A DNA stretch of 64,000 nucleotides, taken from assembly GCF_038024875.1 (NCBI RefSeq), contig NZ_CP136136.1, positions 2,108,001-2,172,000 on the forward strand, given 5' to 3'. This document shows positions 42,604-51,607 of this stretch, in pieces. Both the position numbers and the translations under genes were made by a program. A model generated the notes under the pieces. The model was not told the origin of the DNA. It made no database searches and saw only the letters and a program-made list of their open reading frames with translations. Every line of letters begins with the position of its first letter. Position 1 is the stretch's first letter. Source of the DNA: Gordonia rubripertincta. Its GTDB lineage: Bacteria; Actinomycetota; Actinomycetes; Mycobacteriales; Mycobacteriaceae.

Positions 42604-44465
42604 TGAGCGGGGTCAATGCTGCCGGGGGTGCCACCGAGATGTTGCGGCTCGCGACCGCTGGTTCCGTCGACGACGGCAAGTCGACACTGATCGGCCGGTT
42701 GCTGTACGACTCGAAGGCGATCTTCACCGATCAGCTCGAGTCGATCGAGCGGACCAGCGCGGAGCGAGGTGACGAGTACGCCAACCTCGCGCTGCTCACC
42801 GACGGTCTGCGGGCCGAGCGCGAGCAGGGCATCACGATCGACGTGGCGTACCGCTATTTCGCCACTCCCAGGCGGAAATTCATCATCGCCGACACCCCGG
42901 GTCACGTGCAGTACACCCGCAACATGGTGACCGGGGCGTCGACCGCGGACCTGGCGATGATCCTCATCGACGCCCGCAAGGGCGTGCTGGAACAGACGCG
43001 GCGACACGCGTTCCTCTCGACGCTGCTGGGGATTCCGCACCTGACGGTCTGCGTCAACAAGATGGATCTCGTCGACTGGTCACAGGAACGATTCGACGAG
43101 ATCTGCGCCGACTTCATCGATTTCGCGGCCAAGCTGAACGTCGTCGATCTGACCTTCATCCCGATGTCGGCGCTACGTGGTGACAACGTCGTCGAACAAT
43201 CCACCGCGATGCCGTGGTATGAGGGCCGGCCGCTGCTCAACCACCTCGAGCACGTCTACATCGCCTCCGACCGCAACCTCATCGATGCGCGCCTGCCGGT
43301 GCAGTACGTCATCCGCCCGCAGCGCAGCGACGGCGCCGACCACCGCGCCTATGCGGGCACGGTCGCCGGCGGCGTGTTCACCAAGGGCGACGAGGTCGTG
43401 GTGCTGCCAAGCGGTTTCAGTACCACCATCACCGAGATCTGGGGACCGGGCGGTGTCGGGGTCGACGAGGCCTTCGCGTCGATGGCGGTGTCGGTGGAAC
43501 TCGCCGACGAGATCGACATCGTCCGTGGAGACATGCTGGCCCGCCCCAACAACCGACCCTACGTCGGTCGCGACATCGACGCGATGGTGTGCTGGTTCGC
43601 CGAGGACGCGGACCTGCGCTCGCACAACCGTTATCAGCTCCTGTGCGGAACGCGGCTGACCCGCGCGCAGATCACGGGTCTCAACTACCGGCTGGACGTG
43701 AACTCGCTGCACCGCGACGAGAACGCCGAGTCGTTGTCGCTCAACGAGATCGGCCGGGTGACCCTGCGCACGCAGGAGCCGGTCATGTTCGACTCGTACC
43801 GGCGCAACCGCGACACCGGGAGCTTCATCCTCATCGACGAGGCCACGAACCGCACCGTGGGCGCGGGCATGATCACCGCGCCGGTCAGCCGCGACAGCCA
43901 CATCGTCTGGCAGGCCGGCAAGGTCACTCGCGAACATCGGGCACACCGCGGTGCCACCATCTGGCTGACCGGGCTGTCCGGGTCGGGAAAGTCGTCGCTC
44001 GCCGTCGAACTCGAACGGCGGTTCGTGGCGGAGGGGAGACCCGCGTATCTGATGGATGGGGACAACCTGCGCCACGGACTCAACTCCGACCTGGGTTTCT
44101 CCGACGACGACCGCCGCGAGAACATCCGTCGGACGAGTGAGGTGGCGGCACTGTTCGCCGACTCGGGCGCGGTCGCGATCGTGTCACTGATCAGTCCCTT
44201 CGCCGAGGAACGTCAGCGTGCCCGCGAGATCCACGCCCAGCGGGGGCTGCCGTTCTACGAGATCTTCGTCGACACCCCGATCGAGGAGTGTGAGCGTCGG
44301 GACCCGAAGGGGCTGTACGGCAAGGCCCGCCGGGGCGAGATCAGCCAGTTCACCGGCATCGACTCGCCCTACGAACGTCCGGAACACGCCGAACTCGTCA
44401 TCACCCCCGACGACGGTGCGCCCGTTGACGTCGCCGACATGGTTCTCCGTGACCTGGGGCTCTAG
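42603..44465 (+). CDS. cysNC: Bifunctional sulfate adenylyltransferase subunit 1 / APS kinase
   Basis: 620 residues. The CysN GTPase (about 1-440) has GSVDDGKST at 20-28, the switch region EREQGITIDVAYRYF, DTPGH and NKMD. The CysC APS kinase (about 445-620) has Walker A GLSGSGKSS near 457 and DGDNLRHGLNSDLGFS. The fusion is common in mycobacteria and relatives. It makes APS and then PAPS, the sulfate donor for sulfotransferases such as the one at 33841. The gap of 72 bases to cysQ suggests one transcript. Confidence 0.95.
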   Translation: MSGVNAAGGATEMLRLATAGSVDDGKSTLIGRLLYDSKAIFTDQLESIERTSAERGDEYANLALLTDGLRAEREQGITIDVAYRYFATPRRKFIIADTPGHVQYTRNMVTGASTADLAMILIDARKGVLEQTRRHAFLSTLLGIPHLTVCVNKMDLVDWSQERFDEICADFIDFAAKLNVVDLTFIPMSALRGDNVVEQSTAMPWYEGRPLLNHLEHVYIASDRNLIDARLPVQYVIRPQRSDGADHRAYAGTVAGGVFTKGDEVVVLPSGFSTTITEIWGPGGVGVDEAFASMAVSVELADEIDIVRGDMLARPNNRPYVGRDIDAMVCWFAEDADLRSHNRYQLLCGTRLTRAQITGLNYRLDVNSLHRDENAESLSLNEIGRVTLRTQEPVMFDSYRRNRDTGSFILIDEATNRTVGAGMITAPVSRDSHIVWQAGKVTREHRAHRGATIWLTGLSGSGKSSLAVELERRFVAEGRPAYLMDGDNLRHGLNSDLGFSDDDRRENIRRTSEVAALFADSGAVAIVSLISPFAEERQRAREIHAQRGLPFYEIFVDTPIEECERRDPKGLYGKARRGEISQFTGIDSPYERPEHAELVITPDDGAPVDVADMVLRDLGL

Positions 44466-44537
44466 ACACGCCGGTTGGCCGGGGACACCCCTGGGTATGC
44501 CCGAACCGATCAGCAGCACCGCCAGAGAGGGAACCCC

Positions 44538-45317
44538 GTGACCGACGACCGAGCACTCGCAGGCGAACTGGCCACCGCGGCAGGAGAACTGCTCCTGGAC
44601 ATCCGCAAGACCAGCGGACTGACCGGCAAGGACCTGGGCAACGCCGGCGATGCGCAATCCAACGAGTTCCTGCTGCGACGCCTCGCCGAGGAGCGGCCCG
44701 ACGACGCGGTTCTGTCGGAGGAATCGGCGGACGACAAGTCCCGACTGGACGCCGAACGCGTCTGGATCGTCGATCCGGTCGACGGCACTCGCGAGTACGG
44801 CACCTATGAGCCGGGAGCGGGCCGAAACGACTGGGCCGTGCACGTCGCGCTGTGGTCGGCAACCGACGGCCTGATCGCGGGGGCAGTGGCGCTTCCGGCT
44901 CTCGGCGTGACCTATCTCGACGACGAGACGGTCGTCGAACCCACCGAGGGACTGGCGGCGCGCCCACGCACCGGCGTGCCCCGCGTCGTCGTCAGCTCCT
45001 CGCGGCCGCCGGCGTTCGCCGAGGAGGTCGCGGCCGCGGTCGGCGGGGAGGTGCTACCGATGGGATCGGCGGGAGCGAAGGCGATGGCGGTGGTCCGCGG
45101 CGAAGCCGATGCGTATGTGCACGCAGGCGGCCAGTACGAGTGGGATTCTGCGGCACCGGTGGCGGTCGCCCTCGCGAAGGGGCTCTGGTGCGGCCGCATC
45201 GACGGCTCGCCCCTGGTCTACAACAACGACGACACCTATCTACCCGACCTGGTGATCTGCCGGCCGGAGTACACCGAGGCGATCCTCACCGTCACGACCG
45301 AGGGTGCGGGCGGCTGA
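44538..45317 (+). CDS. cysQ: 3'(2'),5'-bisphosphate nucleotidase
   Basis: 259 residues from a GTG at 44538 with GAGAGGG upstream. It belongs to the inositol-monophosphatase superfamily: the metal ligands are in LSEESADD and WIVDPVDGTREY, and the late WDSAAPVAVA gives the final Asp. CysQ removes phosphate from PAP and PAPS, preventing PAP build-up after sulfation. It follows cysNC, which makes PAPS, and converges with a membrane-protein gene 16 bases away. Confidence 0.9.
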   Translation: MTDDRALAGELATAAGELLLDIRKTSGLTGKDLGNAGDAQSNEFLLRRLAEERPDDAVLSEESADDKSRLDAERVWIVDPVDGTREYGTYEPGAGRNDWAVHVALWSATDGLIAGAVALPALGVTYLDDETVVEPTEGLAARPRTGVPRVVVSSSRPPAFAEEVAAAVGGEVLPMGSAGAKAMAVVRGEADAYVHAGGQYEWDSAAPVAVALAKGLWCGRIDGSPLVYNNDDTYLPDLVICRPEYTEAILTVTTEGAGG

Positions 45318-45333
45318 CGCATCGCCGCGAGGC

Positions 45334-45873
45334 TCAGTGCGTCAGCACGATCTTGATCACGACGATCACGGTGGCCACCACGGTCACCGCGGCAGCCCCG
45401 ATCAGCGTTGCGCGACTGGGCCTTTCGTTGTTCAGTCGATCGATGACGAAAACCGTTCCGCCGATTCGCAACAGGATCACGATCTCGGCGGCGATCTGAG
45501 CGGTGCGCGGATCGATCCAGCCCATCCACGCCGCCGCCAGGATGAGGCAGGGGACCGAAGCGGAGGAGAGGATCGGCACCGAGTCCCGCAGGTTGCGGAG
45601 GACCATCGTCTTCGTCGGATGGACCGGGCCCTCGTGCACGCGTCGTCCCACGGCCTCGGCGAAGACATGCGCGACGAAGGTCGACGCCGCCGTGCCGAGC
45701 ACGATCAGGACGCCGACGAAGTCATCGGTGAGGTGTAGCGGGATCAGCGCCGCGAGAATCAGGATGTTGCCGTAGATGTAGGCGCTGATGCGTGGTGCGG
45801 CGTGTTCACGGTCCAGCGGATTGCTGCGCGAGAACAACGGTCCGTGCAGCACTGTCCACGGGCGGGCGTTCAT
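45334..45873 (-). CDS. Hypothetical four-helix membrane protein
   Basis: 179 residues, not recognised. Four hydrophobic helices are predicted near residues 32-48, 52-70, 100-118 and 155-175. The loop AEAVGRRVHEGPVHPTK between helices two and three is basic and probably cytosolic. There is no conserved enzyme motif. It lies 14 bases after the stop-side neighbour on the same strand and converges with cysQ. Codon usage is like its neighbours. Confidence 0.6.
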   Translation of the reverse strand: MNARPWTVLHGPLFSRSNPLDREHAAPRISAYIYGNILILAALIPLHLTDDFVGVLIVLGTAASTFVAHVFAEAVGRRVHEGPVHPTKTMVLRNLRDSVPILSSASVPCLILAAAWMGWIDPRTAQIAAEIVILLRIGGTVFVIDRLNNERPSRATLIGAAAVTVVATVIVVIKIVLTH

Positions 45874-45887
45874 GGATACCGAAAGTA

Positions 45888-46337
45888 TCAGCGTGTGGGC
45901 ACGAGTTCGCCGACAACGTCGACGACCTTGTCATCGAGGCGGTTGAGGCAGACCGTCGCCGCGACGGTCGCGACCTGATCGGCTTTCGACTTCACCCCGA
46001 GTGCGGCGACCGTGGCGGCCCGGGCCTCGTCCTCGAGCGCCCGGAATTCACGGCAGCTGAGGGTCGTGGCGTCCCCGGCACCCGCGGAACCGCCCGCCGT
46101 CCGCGGTGCGCGGGCCGAGGTCCCGGCGGCCGTGCTCTCGTCGACGCTCGGCGCCGCCGAGGTCGACGGCGTGACCGGGGTCGGGGCGGCGCTCTGCTCG
46201 GCTGAGGTTTGTTCCGACACGGTCGTCGACGGTGCGGGTTCGGCGTCGCCGGATGAGCAACCGGCCAGCGAGACGGACAGGGCGACTGCGCCGGCGAGCA
46301 GAGCGGATCGGATGACGCGGGGGTTGGACACGAGCAT
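45888..46337 (-). CDS. Putative lipoprotein with Ser/Thr/Pro linker
   Basis: 149 residues. The signal peptide ends in the lipobox LAGC (Cys about residue 27). The next 65 residues are Ser, Thr, Ala and Pro and likely disordered in the envelope. The folded C-terminal part (about 90-149) has two Cys, LSCREF and ATVCLNRL, that may pair, with a helical pattern. No family name can be given. The eccA gene lies 39 bases upstream on the same strand, so the two may be co-transcribed. Confidence 0.7.
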   Translation of the reverse strand: MLVSNPRVIRSALLAGAVALSVSLAGCSSGDAEPAPSTTVSEQTSAEQSAAPTPVTPSTSAAPSVDESTAAGTSARAPRTAGGSAGAGDATTLSCREFRALEDEARAATVAALGVKSKADQVATVAATVCLNRLDDKVVDVVGELVPTR

Positions 46338-46376
46338 GGGGAACCTCTCTCGGAGAAACGTGCGGTGAGCGGACTG

Positions 46377-48161
46377 CTAGCGCCTGAGCCCGGACAGCAC
46401 CCCGGAGATGGCCGCCCGGATGTCGTCGAGTTCGATACGCATCAGGTCGTCGGCGGACAGGGAGGCGAGGTCACCGGCGGAGCTGAGCCGGAATTCGCGT
46501 TCCTCTTCGGCCGCCTCGACGATGTTGCGGATGAAGCGACCGTTGCCGGCCAGGTCGGTGGCCCGACGGGTGCCCCCGTCGTGTTCGCGGACGTCGCGGT
46601 AGAGCGGCGCGCACGCCAGCTCCAGCTCGGCGACCGCCTCCGGGGTGAGGACCGAATCGCGTTTGCGGGCGATGAACTCGCCGATCTGCGAGAGCTCCCG
46701 CGGAGTGTACGAGTCGAAGCGGACGCGGCGGGCGAACCGTGACGCGAGGCCGTCGTTGGCGGCGAGGAAGCGGTCGATCTCCGAGTCGTAGCCCGCGATG
46801 ATCACGACCAGGCGATCGCGGTCGTCCTCCATCCGCGCCAGGAGGGTGTCGACGGCCTCGCGACCGAACGCGTCGCCGCCGGACAGTCCCTTCTGGATGA
46901 GGGTGTATGCCTCGTCGATGAACAGCACGCCGTCCATGGCCGAGTCGATGAGGGCCGAGGTCTTGATCGCGGTGGAACCGAGATGCTCGCCGACCAGATC
47001 GCGCCGGGTCGCCTCCACGACCTTGTCGGACTTGATGAAGCCGAGCCCGCAATAGATCTTGGCGACGATCCGGGCGACGGTCGTCTTGCCGGTACCCGGC
47101 GGACCGGTGAAGGCCAGGTGCAGGCTGCGTGCCGATGTCGACAGCCCGCGATCGGCGCGGACCCGGGCGAGGGTGGCGGCCGACTGCAGTTTCGCGACCT
47201 GCTGCTTGACCGACTCGAGTCCGATCTGTTCGTCGAGTTCGCGCTGGGCGTCGGTCACCAGCTCGTTCCCGGCGACGCCGTTCGAGCCGTCCTGCGAAAC
47301 CAGGGTCCCGGTCCGGTCCGGCACCGACGCGGGGTCCCAGCGGTCGGTGCGGGCGGCGATCTGCTCGGGTGTCGTGGTGACGAGGCGGATGGACGGGGAC
47401 TGCAGGGCCTGCGCGGCGGCGGTGAATGCCGGGTTCCGGGCGTAGACCTGCTCGAGTACGGCCTTCGCCTTCTCCTCGTGGCCCTGTTCGCGGAGAGCCA
47501 GGCCGTACGCGTACATCGCGCTGATCGAACAGCCCGCCACCGGGCTGTCGACGGCGTTCTGCAGGCGGCGCATGCCCTCGCCGAGCATGCCCAGGTGCAC
47601 GCATGCGGTTCCGGCCATCAGGTCGGCCACGGACTGCATGATGGTGTCGCCCCACCGGTCCGAGCGGGTGAGGGAGGTCAGGACGTCGGGCCACCGCTGG
47701 GTCTTGAAATGGAGGTGAGCGCGAACGAACTCCACGATCGGTAGCCGGTGGGCCGGCGGCACCGCATCGAGCGCCTCTTCTGCACCGGTGTAGTCGGCAC
47801 CGCGGATCAGGCTGGACGCGTAGGCGGCGGTCGCGTCGACGGCGTTGATCGCCGGGTACTCGATGTGCAGGCCGGTATCCCAGCGACCGACGATGGTGCC
47901 CGGGGGAAGGCCGAGGCGCCGCTGTTCGGCGCCGATCGTGACGCGTGCGCGGTACAGACCCAGGAGCACCTCGTCGCTCTTGTCCCCACAGGCGAGCCGC
48001 CCGATCCAGGCGTCGCCGAGCGAGGGATCCCACTCGGTCGCACGGATGAACGCCTTCGCTGCCTGAGCGGGATTGTCGATGGGCTCCTGACCGTCGACCG
48101 GGATGTTCAAGGACAGGACACCGAGCTCGAAGAGTGCCCTCCCCTTGCGGACATCGGCCAT
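46377..48161 (-). CDS. eccA: Type VII secretion AAA ATPase EccA
   Basis: 594 residues from the ATG at 48161 with GGGGGACGAG upstream; the longer open frame upstream is not supported. The N-terminal helical repeat domain (about 1-290) is TPR-like. The CbxX/CfxQ AAA domain (about 310-594) has Walker A GPPGTGKTT near 357 and Walker B VLFIDEAYTL, then RFARRVRFDSY for the sensor region. EccA proteins act in the cytosol on ESX substrates. No other esx, ecc or PE/PPE gene is in the window, so this is an isolated eccA; its partner locus must be elsewhere. It diverges from purL across 196 bases. Confidence 0.88.
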   Translation of the reverse strand: MADVRKGRALFELGVLSLNIPVDGQEPIDNPAQAAKAFIRATEWDPSLGDAWIGRLACGDKSDEVLLGLYRARVTIGAEQRRLGLPPGTIVGRWDTGLHIEYPAINAVDATAAYASSLIRGADYTGAEEALDAVPPAHRLPIVEFVRAHLHFKTQRWPDVLTSLTRSDRWGDTIMQSVADLMAGTACVHLGMLGEGMRRLQNAVDSPVAGCSISAMYAYGLALREQGHEEKAKAVLEQVYARNPAFTAAAQALQSPSIRLVTTTPEQIAARTDRWDPASVPDRTGTLVSQDGSNGVAGNELVTDAQRELDEQIGLESVKQQVAKLQSAATLARVRADRGLSTSARSLHLAFTGPPGTGKTTVARIVAKIYCGLGFIKSDKVVEATRRDLVGEHLGSTAIKTSALIDSAMDGVLFIDEAYTLIQKGLSGGDAFGREAVDTLLARMEDDRDRLVVIIAGYDSEIDRFLAANDGLASRFARRVRFDSYTPRELSQIGEFIARKRDSVLTPEAVAELELACAPLYRDVREHDGGTRRATDLAGNGRFIRNIVEAAEEEREFRLSSAGDLASLSADDLMRIELDDIRAAISGVLSGLRR

Positions 48162-48357
48162 CTCGTCCCCCTGTGTCAACGTCGTCCCCCGCGCGGCGTC
48201 GGCGTGCCAGCACCCCCGCGCATTGCGCGGCTCGAGTGAACACACTATCCCGAGACAGGCCCGGTCCCCGGAACAGATCTCCCAGGGAAGCCCCGTCGAA
48301 TGCCTGATGGTCCGCCCCGTCGCCTCCAACCGCCCGGGCCCGCCTAGACTTGTCACC

Positions 48358-50652
48358 GTGAGTGCCCAGGTGGATACCGTCTCAGCTGCTTCCTCGACCC
48401 CGGATCATCCGCAACCGTTCCGCGAGCTCGGTCTCAAGGACGACGAGTACGCGCGGATCCGCGAGATCCTGGGCCGCCGGCCGACCGACGCCGAGCTGGC
48501 CATGTACTCGGTCATGTGGTCCGAGCACTGCAGCTACAAGTCGTCGAAGGTCCACCTCCGATACTTCGGGGAAACCACCACCGAGGAGATGCGGGCCAAC
48601 ATGCTCGCCGGTATCGGCGAGAACGCCGGCGTCGTCGACGTGGGCGACGGATGGGCGGTGACCTTCAAGGTCGAGTCGCACAACCACCCCAGCTACGTCG
48701 AGCCCTACCAGGGTGCGGCCACCGGTGTCGGCGGCATCGTCCGCGACATCATGGCGATGGGCGCACGTCCGATCGCGGTCATGGACCAGCTGCGCTTCGG
48801 TCCGGCCGACGCCCCCGACACCCGACGCGTCGTCGATGGTGTGGTGCGCGGCGTGGGAGGTTACGGAAACTCCCTCGGCCTGCCCAACATCGGCGGCGAG
48901 ACCGTCTTCGACGCCAGCTACGCGGGCAACCCGCTGGTCAACGCCCTCTGCGCGGGCGTCTTGCGAACCGAGGACCTACATCTGGCGTTCGCCTCGGGCA
49001 CGGGCAACAAGATCATCCTGTTCGGTGCGCGCACCGGTCTCGACGGCATCGGCGGCGTGTCCGTGCTGGCGTCGGAGACCTTCGACGACGACGAGAGTGC
49101 AGGCCCGAACCGCAAGAAGCTCCCCAGTGTCCAGGTCGGCGACCCGTTCACCGAGAAGGTGCTCATCGAGTGCTGCCTGGAGCTCTACCACGCGGGACTC
49201 GTGGTGGGTATCCAGGATCTCGGCGGTGCCGGATTGTCCTGCGCCACCAGTGAACTCGCGGCCGCCGGTGACGGTGGCATGCACATCGACCTGGAGAAGG
49301 TGCCGATGCGCGCCGAGGGCATGACCCCGGCCGAGGTGCTCTCCAGCGAGTCGCAGGAACGCATGTGCGCGGTCGTCGCCCCGGAGAACGTCGACGCCTT
49401 CCTCGAGGTGTGCAAGAAGTGGGACGTGCTGGCCACCGTGATCGGCGAGGTCACCGACGGTGATCATCTGGTCATCACCTGGCACGGTGAGACGGTCGTC
49501 GACGTGCCGCCGCGCACCGTCGCGCACGACGGTCCGGTCTACGAGCGCCCGGTGGCGCGTCCGGACTGGCAGGACACCGTGGTCGCCTCGACCACCGAGC
49601 CGCTGAAGCGCCCGAGCACACCGGATCAGCTGCGCGAGACCTTGCTGCAGATGTTGGCCAGTCCCGCGCTGTGCAGCCGTAGGTTCATCACCGATCAGTA
49701 CGACCGCTACGTGCGTGGCAACACCGTCCTGGCCGAGCACGCCGACTCCGGCATGATCCGGATCGACGAGAAGACCGGCCGCGGAATCGCGCTGGCGACC
49801 GACGCGTCGGGCCGCTACACCTTCCTCGACCCGTACCGCGGTGCCCAGCTGGCGCTGGCCGAGGCCTACCGCAACGTCGCCGTCTCGGGTGCGACGCCCA
49901 AGGCGGTCACCAACTGCCTCAACTTCGGCTCGCCCGAGGATCCGGCGGTCATGTGGCAGTTCCAGCAGGCGGTCCGCGGACTCGCCGACGGCTGTGCGCA
50001 GCTGGGTATCCCGGTCACCGGCGGCAACGTGAGCTTCTACAACCAGACCGGTGCGACCGCGATCCTCCCGACGCCCGTCATCGGTGTCCTCGGCGTGATC
50101 GACGACGTTCATCGCCGTATCCCCACAGGTCTCGGCACCGAGCCGGGGGAGACGCTGATCCTCCTCGGTGAGACGCGCGACGAGTTCGACGGTTCGATCT
50201 GGGCGCAGGTCGCCTACGACCATCTCGGTGGCGTGCCCCCGGAGGTCGACCTCGAGCGTGAGCGGCTGCTGTCCGAGATCCTGACCGCGGCTTCGCGCGA
50301 CGGATTGATCTCGGCCGCACACGATCTCAGCGAGGGTGGACTCATCCAGACCGTCGTCGAGGCGGCGCTGGCCGGCGAGACGGGTTGCCGCCTGCTGCTG
50401 CCCGAGGATGCCGACCCCTTCGTCTGGCTGTTCTCCGAATCCGCCGGACGCGTGCTGGTCGCAGTGCCGCGCACCGAGGAGTCCCGCTTCTCCGCGATGC
50501 TCGACGCCCGCGGCATGCCGTGGACGCGCATCGGCGTGGTCGACCAGGGCAGCGACGAGGTCGAGGTCCAGGACTACTTCTCGGTGCCGCTCGCCGAGCT
50601 GCGCGAGGTGCACGAGGCGACGCTGCCGCGTCTCTTCGGCGATACCGCGTAG
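48358..50652 (+). CDS. purL: Phosphoribosylformylglycinamidine synthase subunit PurL
   Basis: 764 residues from a GTG at 48358, the small PurL form that works with PurS and PurQ. Early motifs are MYSVMWSEHCSYKSSK and FKVESHNHPSYVEP; the second half repeats the fold with TNCLNFGSPEDP and VTGGNVSFYNQT. The enzyme converts FGAR to FGAM with ATP and glutamine-derived ammonia in purine synthesis. A strong hairpin follows (50671-50704). purF and purM are 6 kb downstream, as in mycobacterial genomes, with several membrane and enzyme genes between. Confidence 0.96.
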   Translation: MSAQVDTVSAASSTPDHPQPFRELGLKDDEYARIREILGRRPTDAELAMYSVMWSEHCSYKSSKVHLRYFGETTTEEMRANMLAGIGENAGVVDVGDGWAVTFKVESHNHPSYVEPYQGAATGVGGIVRDIMAMGARPIAVMDQLRFGPADAPDTRRVVDGVVRGVGGYGNSLGLPNIGGETVFDASYAGNPLVNALCAGVLRTEDLHLAFASGTGNKIILFGARTGLDGIGGVSVLASETFDDDESAGPNRKKLPSVQVGDPFTEKVLIECCLELYHAGLVVGIQDLGGAGLSCATSELAAAGDGGMHIDLEKVPMRAEGMTPAEVLSSESQERMCAVVAPENVDAFLEVCKKWDVLATVIGEVTDGDHLVITWHGETVVDVPPRTVAHDGPVYERPVARPDWQDTVVASTTEPLKRPSTPDQLRETLLQMLASPALCSRRFITDQYDRYVRGNTVLAEHADSGMIRIDEKTGRGIALATDASGRYTFLDPYRGAQLALAEAYRNVAVSGATPKAVTNCLNFGSPEDPAVMWQFQQAVRGLADGCAQLGIPVTGGNVSFYNQTGATAILPTPVIGVLGVIDDVHRRIPTGLGTEPGETLILLGETRDEFDGSIWAQVAYDHLGGVPPEVDLERERLLSEILTAASRDGLISAAHDLSEGGLIQTVVEAALAGETGCRLLLPEDADPFVWLFSESAGRVLVAVPRTEESRFSAMLDARGMPWTRIGVVDQGSDEVEVQDYFSVPLAELREVHEATLPRLFGDTA

Positions 50653-50670
50653 CGAGCCGAATCGTTGTAG

Positions 50671-50704
50671 CGCGCACCGTTCCCTGCTGCGGGAACGGTG
50701 CGCG
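50671..50704 (+). terminator. Intrinsic terminator-like hairpin after purL
   Basis: Perfect 14-base arms CGCGCACCGTTCCC (50671-50684) and GGGAACGGTGCGCG (50691-50704) with a six-base loop, 18 bases after the purL stop. The following TATATCGTTG is only weakly T-rich, as often in high-G+C actinobacteria. Confidence 0.75.
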
Positions 50705-50799
50705 TATATCGTTGAAAGCAATCTGATTCCCCGACCCGACGAGTACGGTCGGGGTCGGATACGCTCCTTGGGTTCTCAGCGAGAGTCGAAAGGGCGCAG

Positions 50800-51162
50800 A
50801 TGAGCTATCCCCACGATCCGAACCAGCCGCCGAACTACGGCGCCGCGCCCGGCTACGGACAGCAGCCGTACGGCGCATACGCGCCCGGTCCCGAACCGGA
50901 CAACAACCTCGTTTGGGCGATCCTGACGACGGTGCTGTGCTGCCTGCCCTTGGGGATCGTGGCGATCGTCAAGTCCACCTCGGTCAGCAAGCTGTGGGCG
51001 GTCGGTGATTTCGCCGGTGCTCAGAAGGCGGCCGACGACGCCAAGAAGTGGGCGATGTGGGGCGCGATCATCGGGATCGTCGGCTCGATCCTCATCGTGG
51101 TCGTCTATTTCATCTTCGCGGCGTTGATCATCGGTGCAAGCGCCACCACGTCCACGTACTGA
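50800..51162 (+). CDS. CD225/dispanin-like small membrane protein
   Basis: 120 residues. A Pro/Gly/Tyr/Gln-rich tail (about 1-38) precedes a first hydrophobic segment with LVWAILTTVLCCLPLGIVAIV, then the conserved polar element SVSKLWAVGDFAGAQKAADDAKKWA and a second helix (about 95-118). This order, with the double Cys and Ala-rich loop, is characteristic of the CD225/DUF4190-type family. Function in bacteria is unknown. It overlaps the next frame if that begins at 51134. AAAGGG lies upstream of the start. Confidence 0.8.
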   Translation: MSYPHDPNQPPNYGAAPGYGQQPYGAYAPGPEPDNNLVWAILTTVLCCLPLGIVAIVKSTSVSKLWAVGDFAGAQKAADDAKKWAMWGAIIGIVGSILIVVVYFIFAALIIGASATTSTY

Positions 51163-51607
51163 ACGGTTCGAGCGGGCCGTCCTGGGGCGGGTGTCGGTCC
51201 TCTCCAACCATCGGGTCCTCGGCCCGGCGACCGTGGTCGTCGGGGCCGGGATCTGTTGTGCCGCAGTGTTGCTGGGAGATCCCACCACGCCCGGCGGGGT
51301 GCTCCCTATGTGTCCCACCAAGTTGATCCTCGGTGTGACCTGTCCGGGCTGCGGGTCGCAGCGTGCGCTCTACTCCCTCCTGCACGGTGATCTGGTCGCA
51401 TCCCTGCACTACAACGCGGCCTTTGTCCTCGCGATCGGGTTGCTGCTTTTCGCATTCGCCGCCTACTGCCTGCGGCTGTGGACCGGGCGGCGTATTCGCA
51501 GCTGGCAGAACATGCGCTATTCCGCCGTCGTTTTGCTCGTCGCCGTGCTCGGCTGGTTCGTGGTCCGGAACATCCCGGTGGAACCGCTCTGGTCCCTACA
51601 CGTCTGA
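51134..51607 (+). CDS. DUF2752 membrane protein
   Basis: 157 residues if the GTG at 51134 is used (29-base overlap with the previous gene); a GTG at 51191 would give 138 and is a fair alternative. The family motif CPGCGSQRALYSLLHGD lies after the first helix, followed by NAAFVLAIGLLLFAF and a third helix near the end. DUF2752 proteins are small membrane proteins of unknown role with a CPxCGxxRA element. It is in tandem with the CD225-like gene, and its 3' end overlaps the convergent GDPD-like gene by 12 bases. Confidence 0.75.
   Translation: MQAPPRPRTERFERAVLGRVSVLSNHRVLGPATVVVGAGICCAAVLLGDPTTPGGVLPMCPTKLILGVTCPGCGSQRALYSLLHGDLVASLHYNAAFVLAIGLLLFAFAAYCLRLWTGRRIRSWQNMRYSAVVLLVAVLGWFVVRNIPVEPLWSLHV

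Noticed and set aside
46471..48243. 590-residue minus-strand frame overlapping eccA
   Set aside because: Same strand, different frame; Arg/Gly-rich shadow of eccA without AAA motifs.
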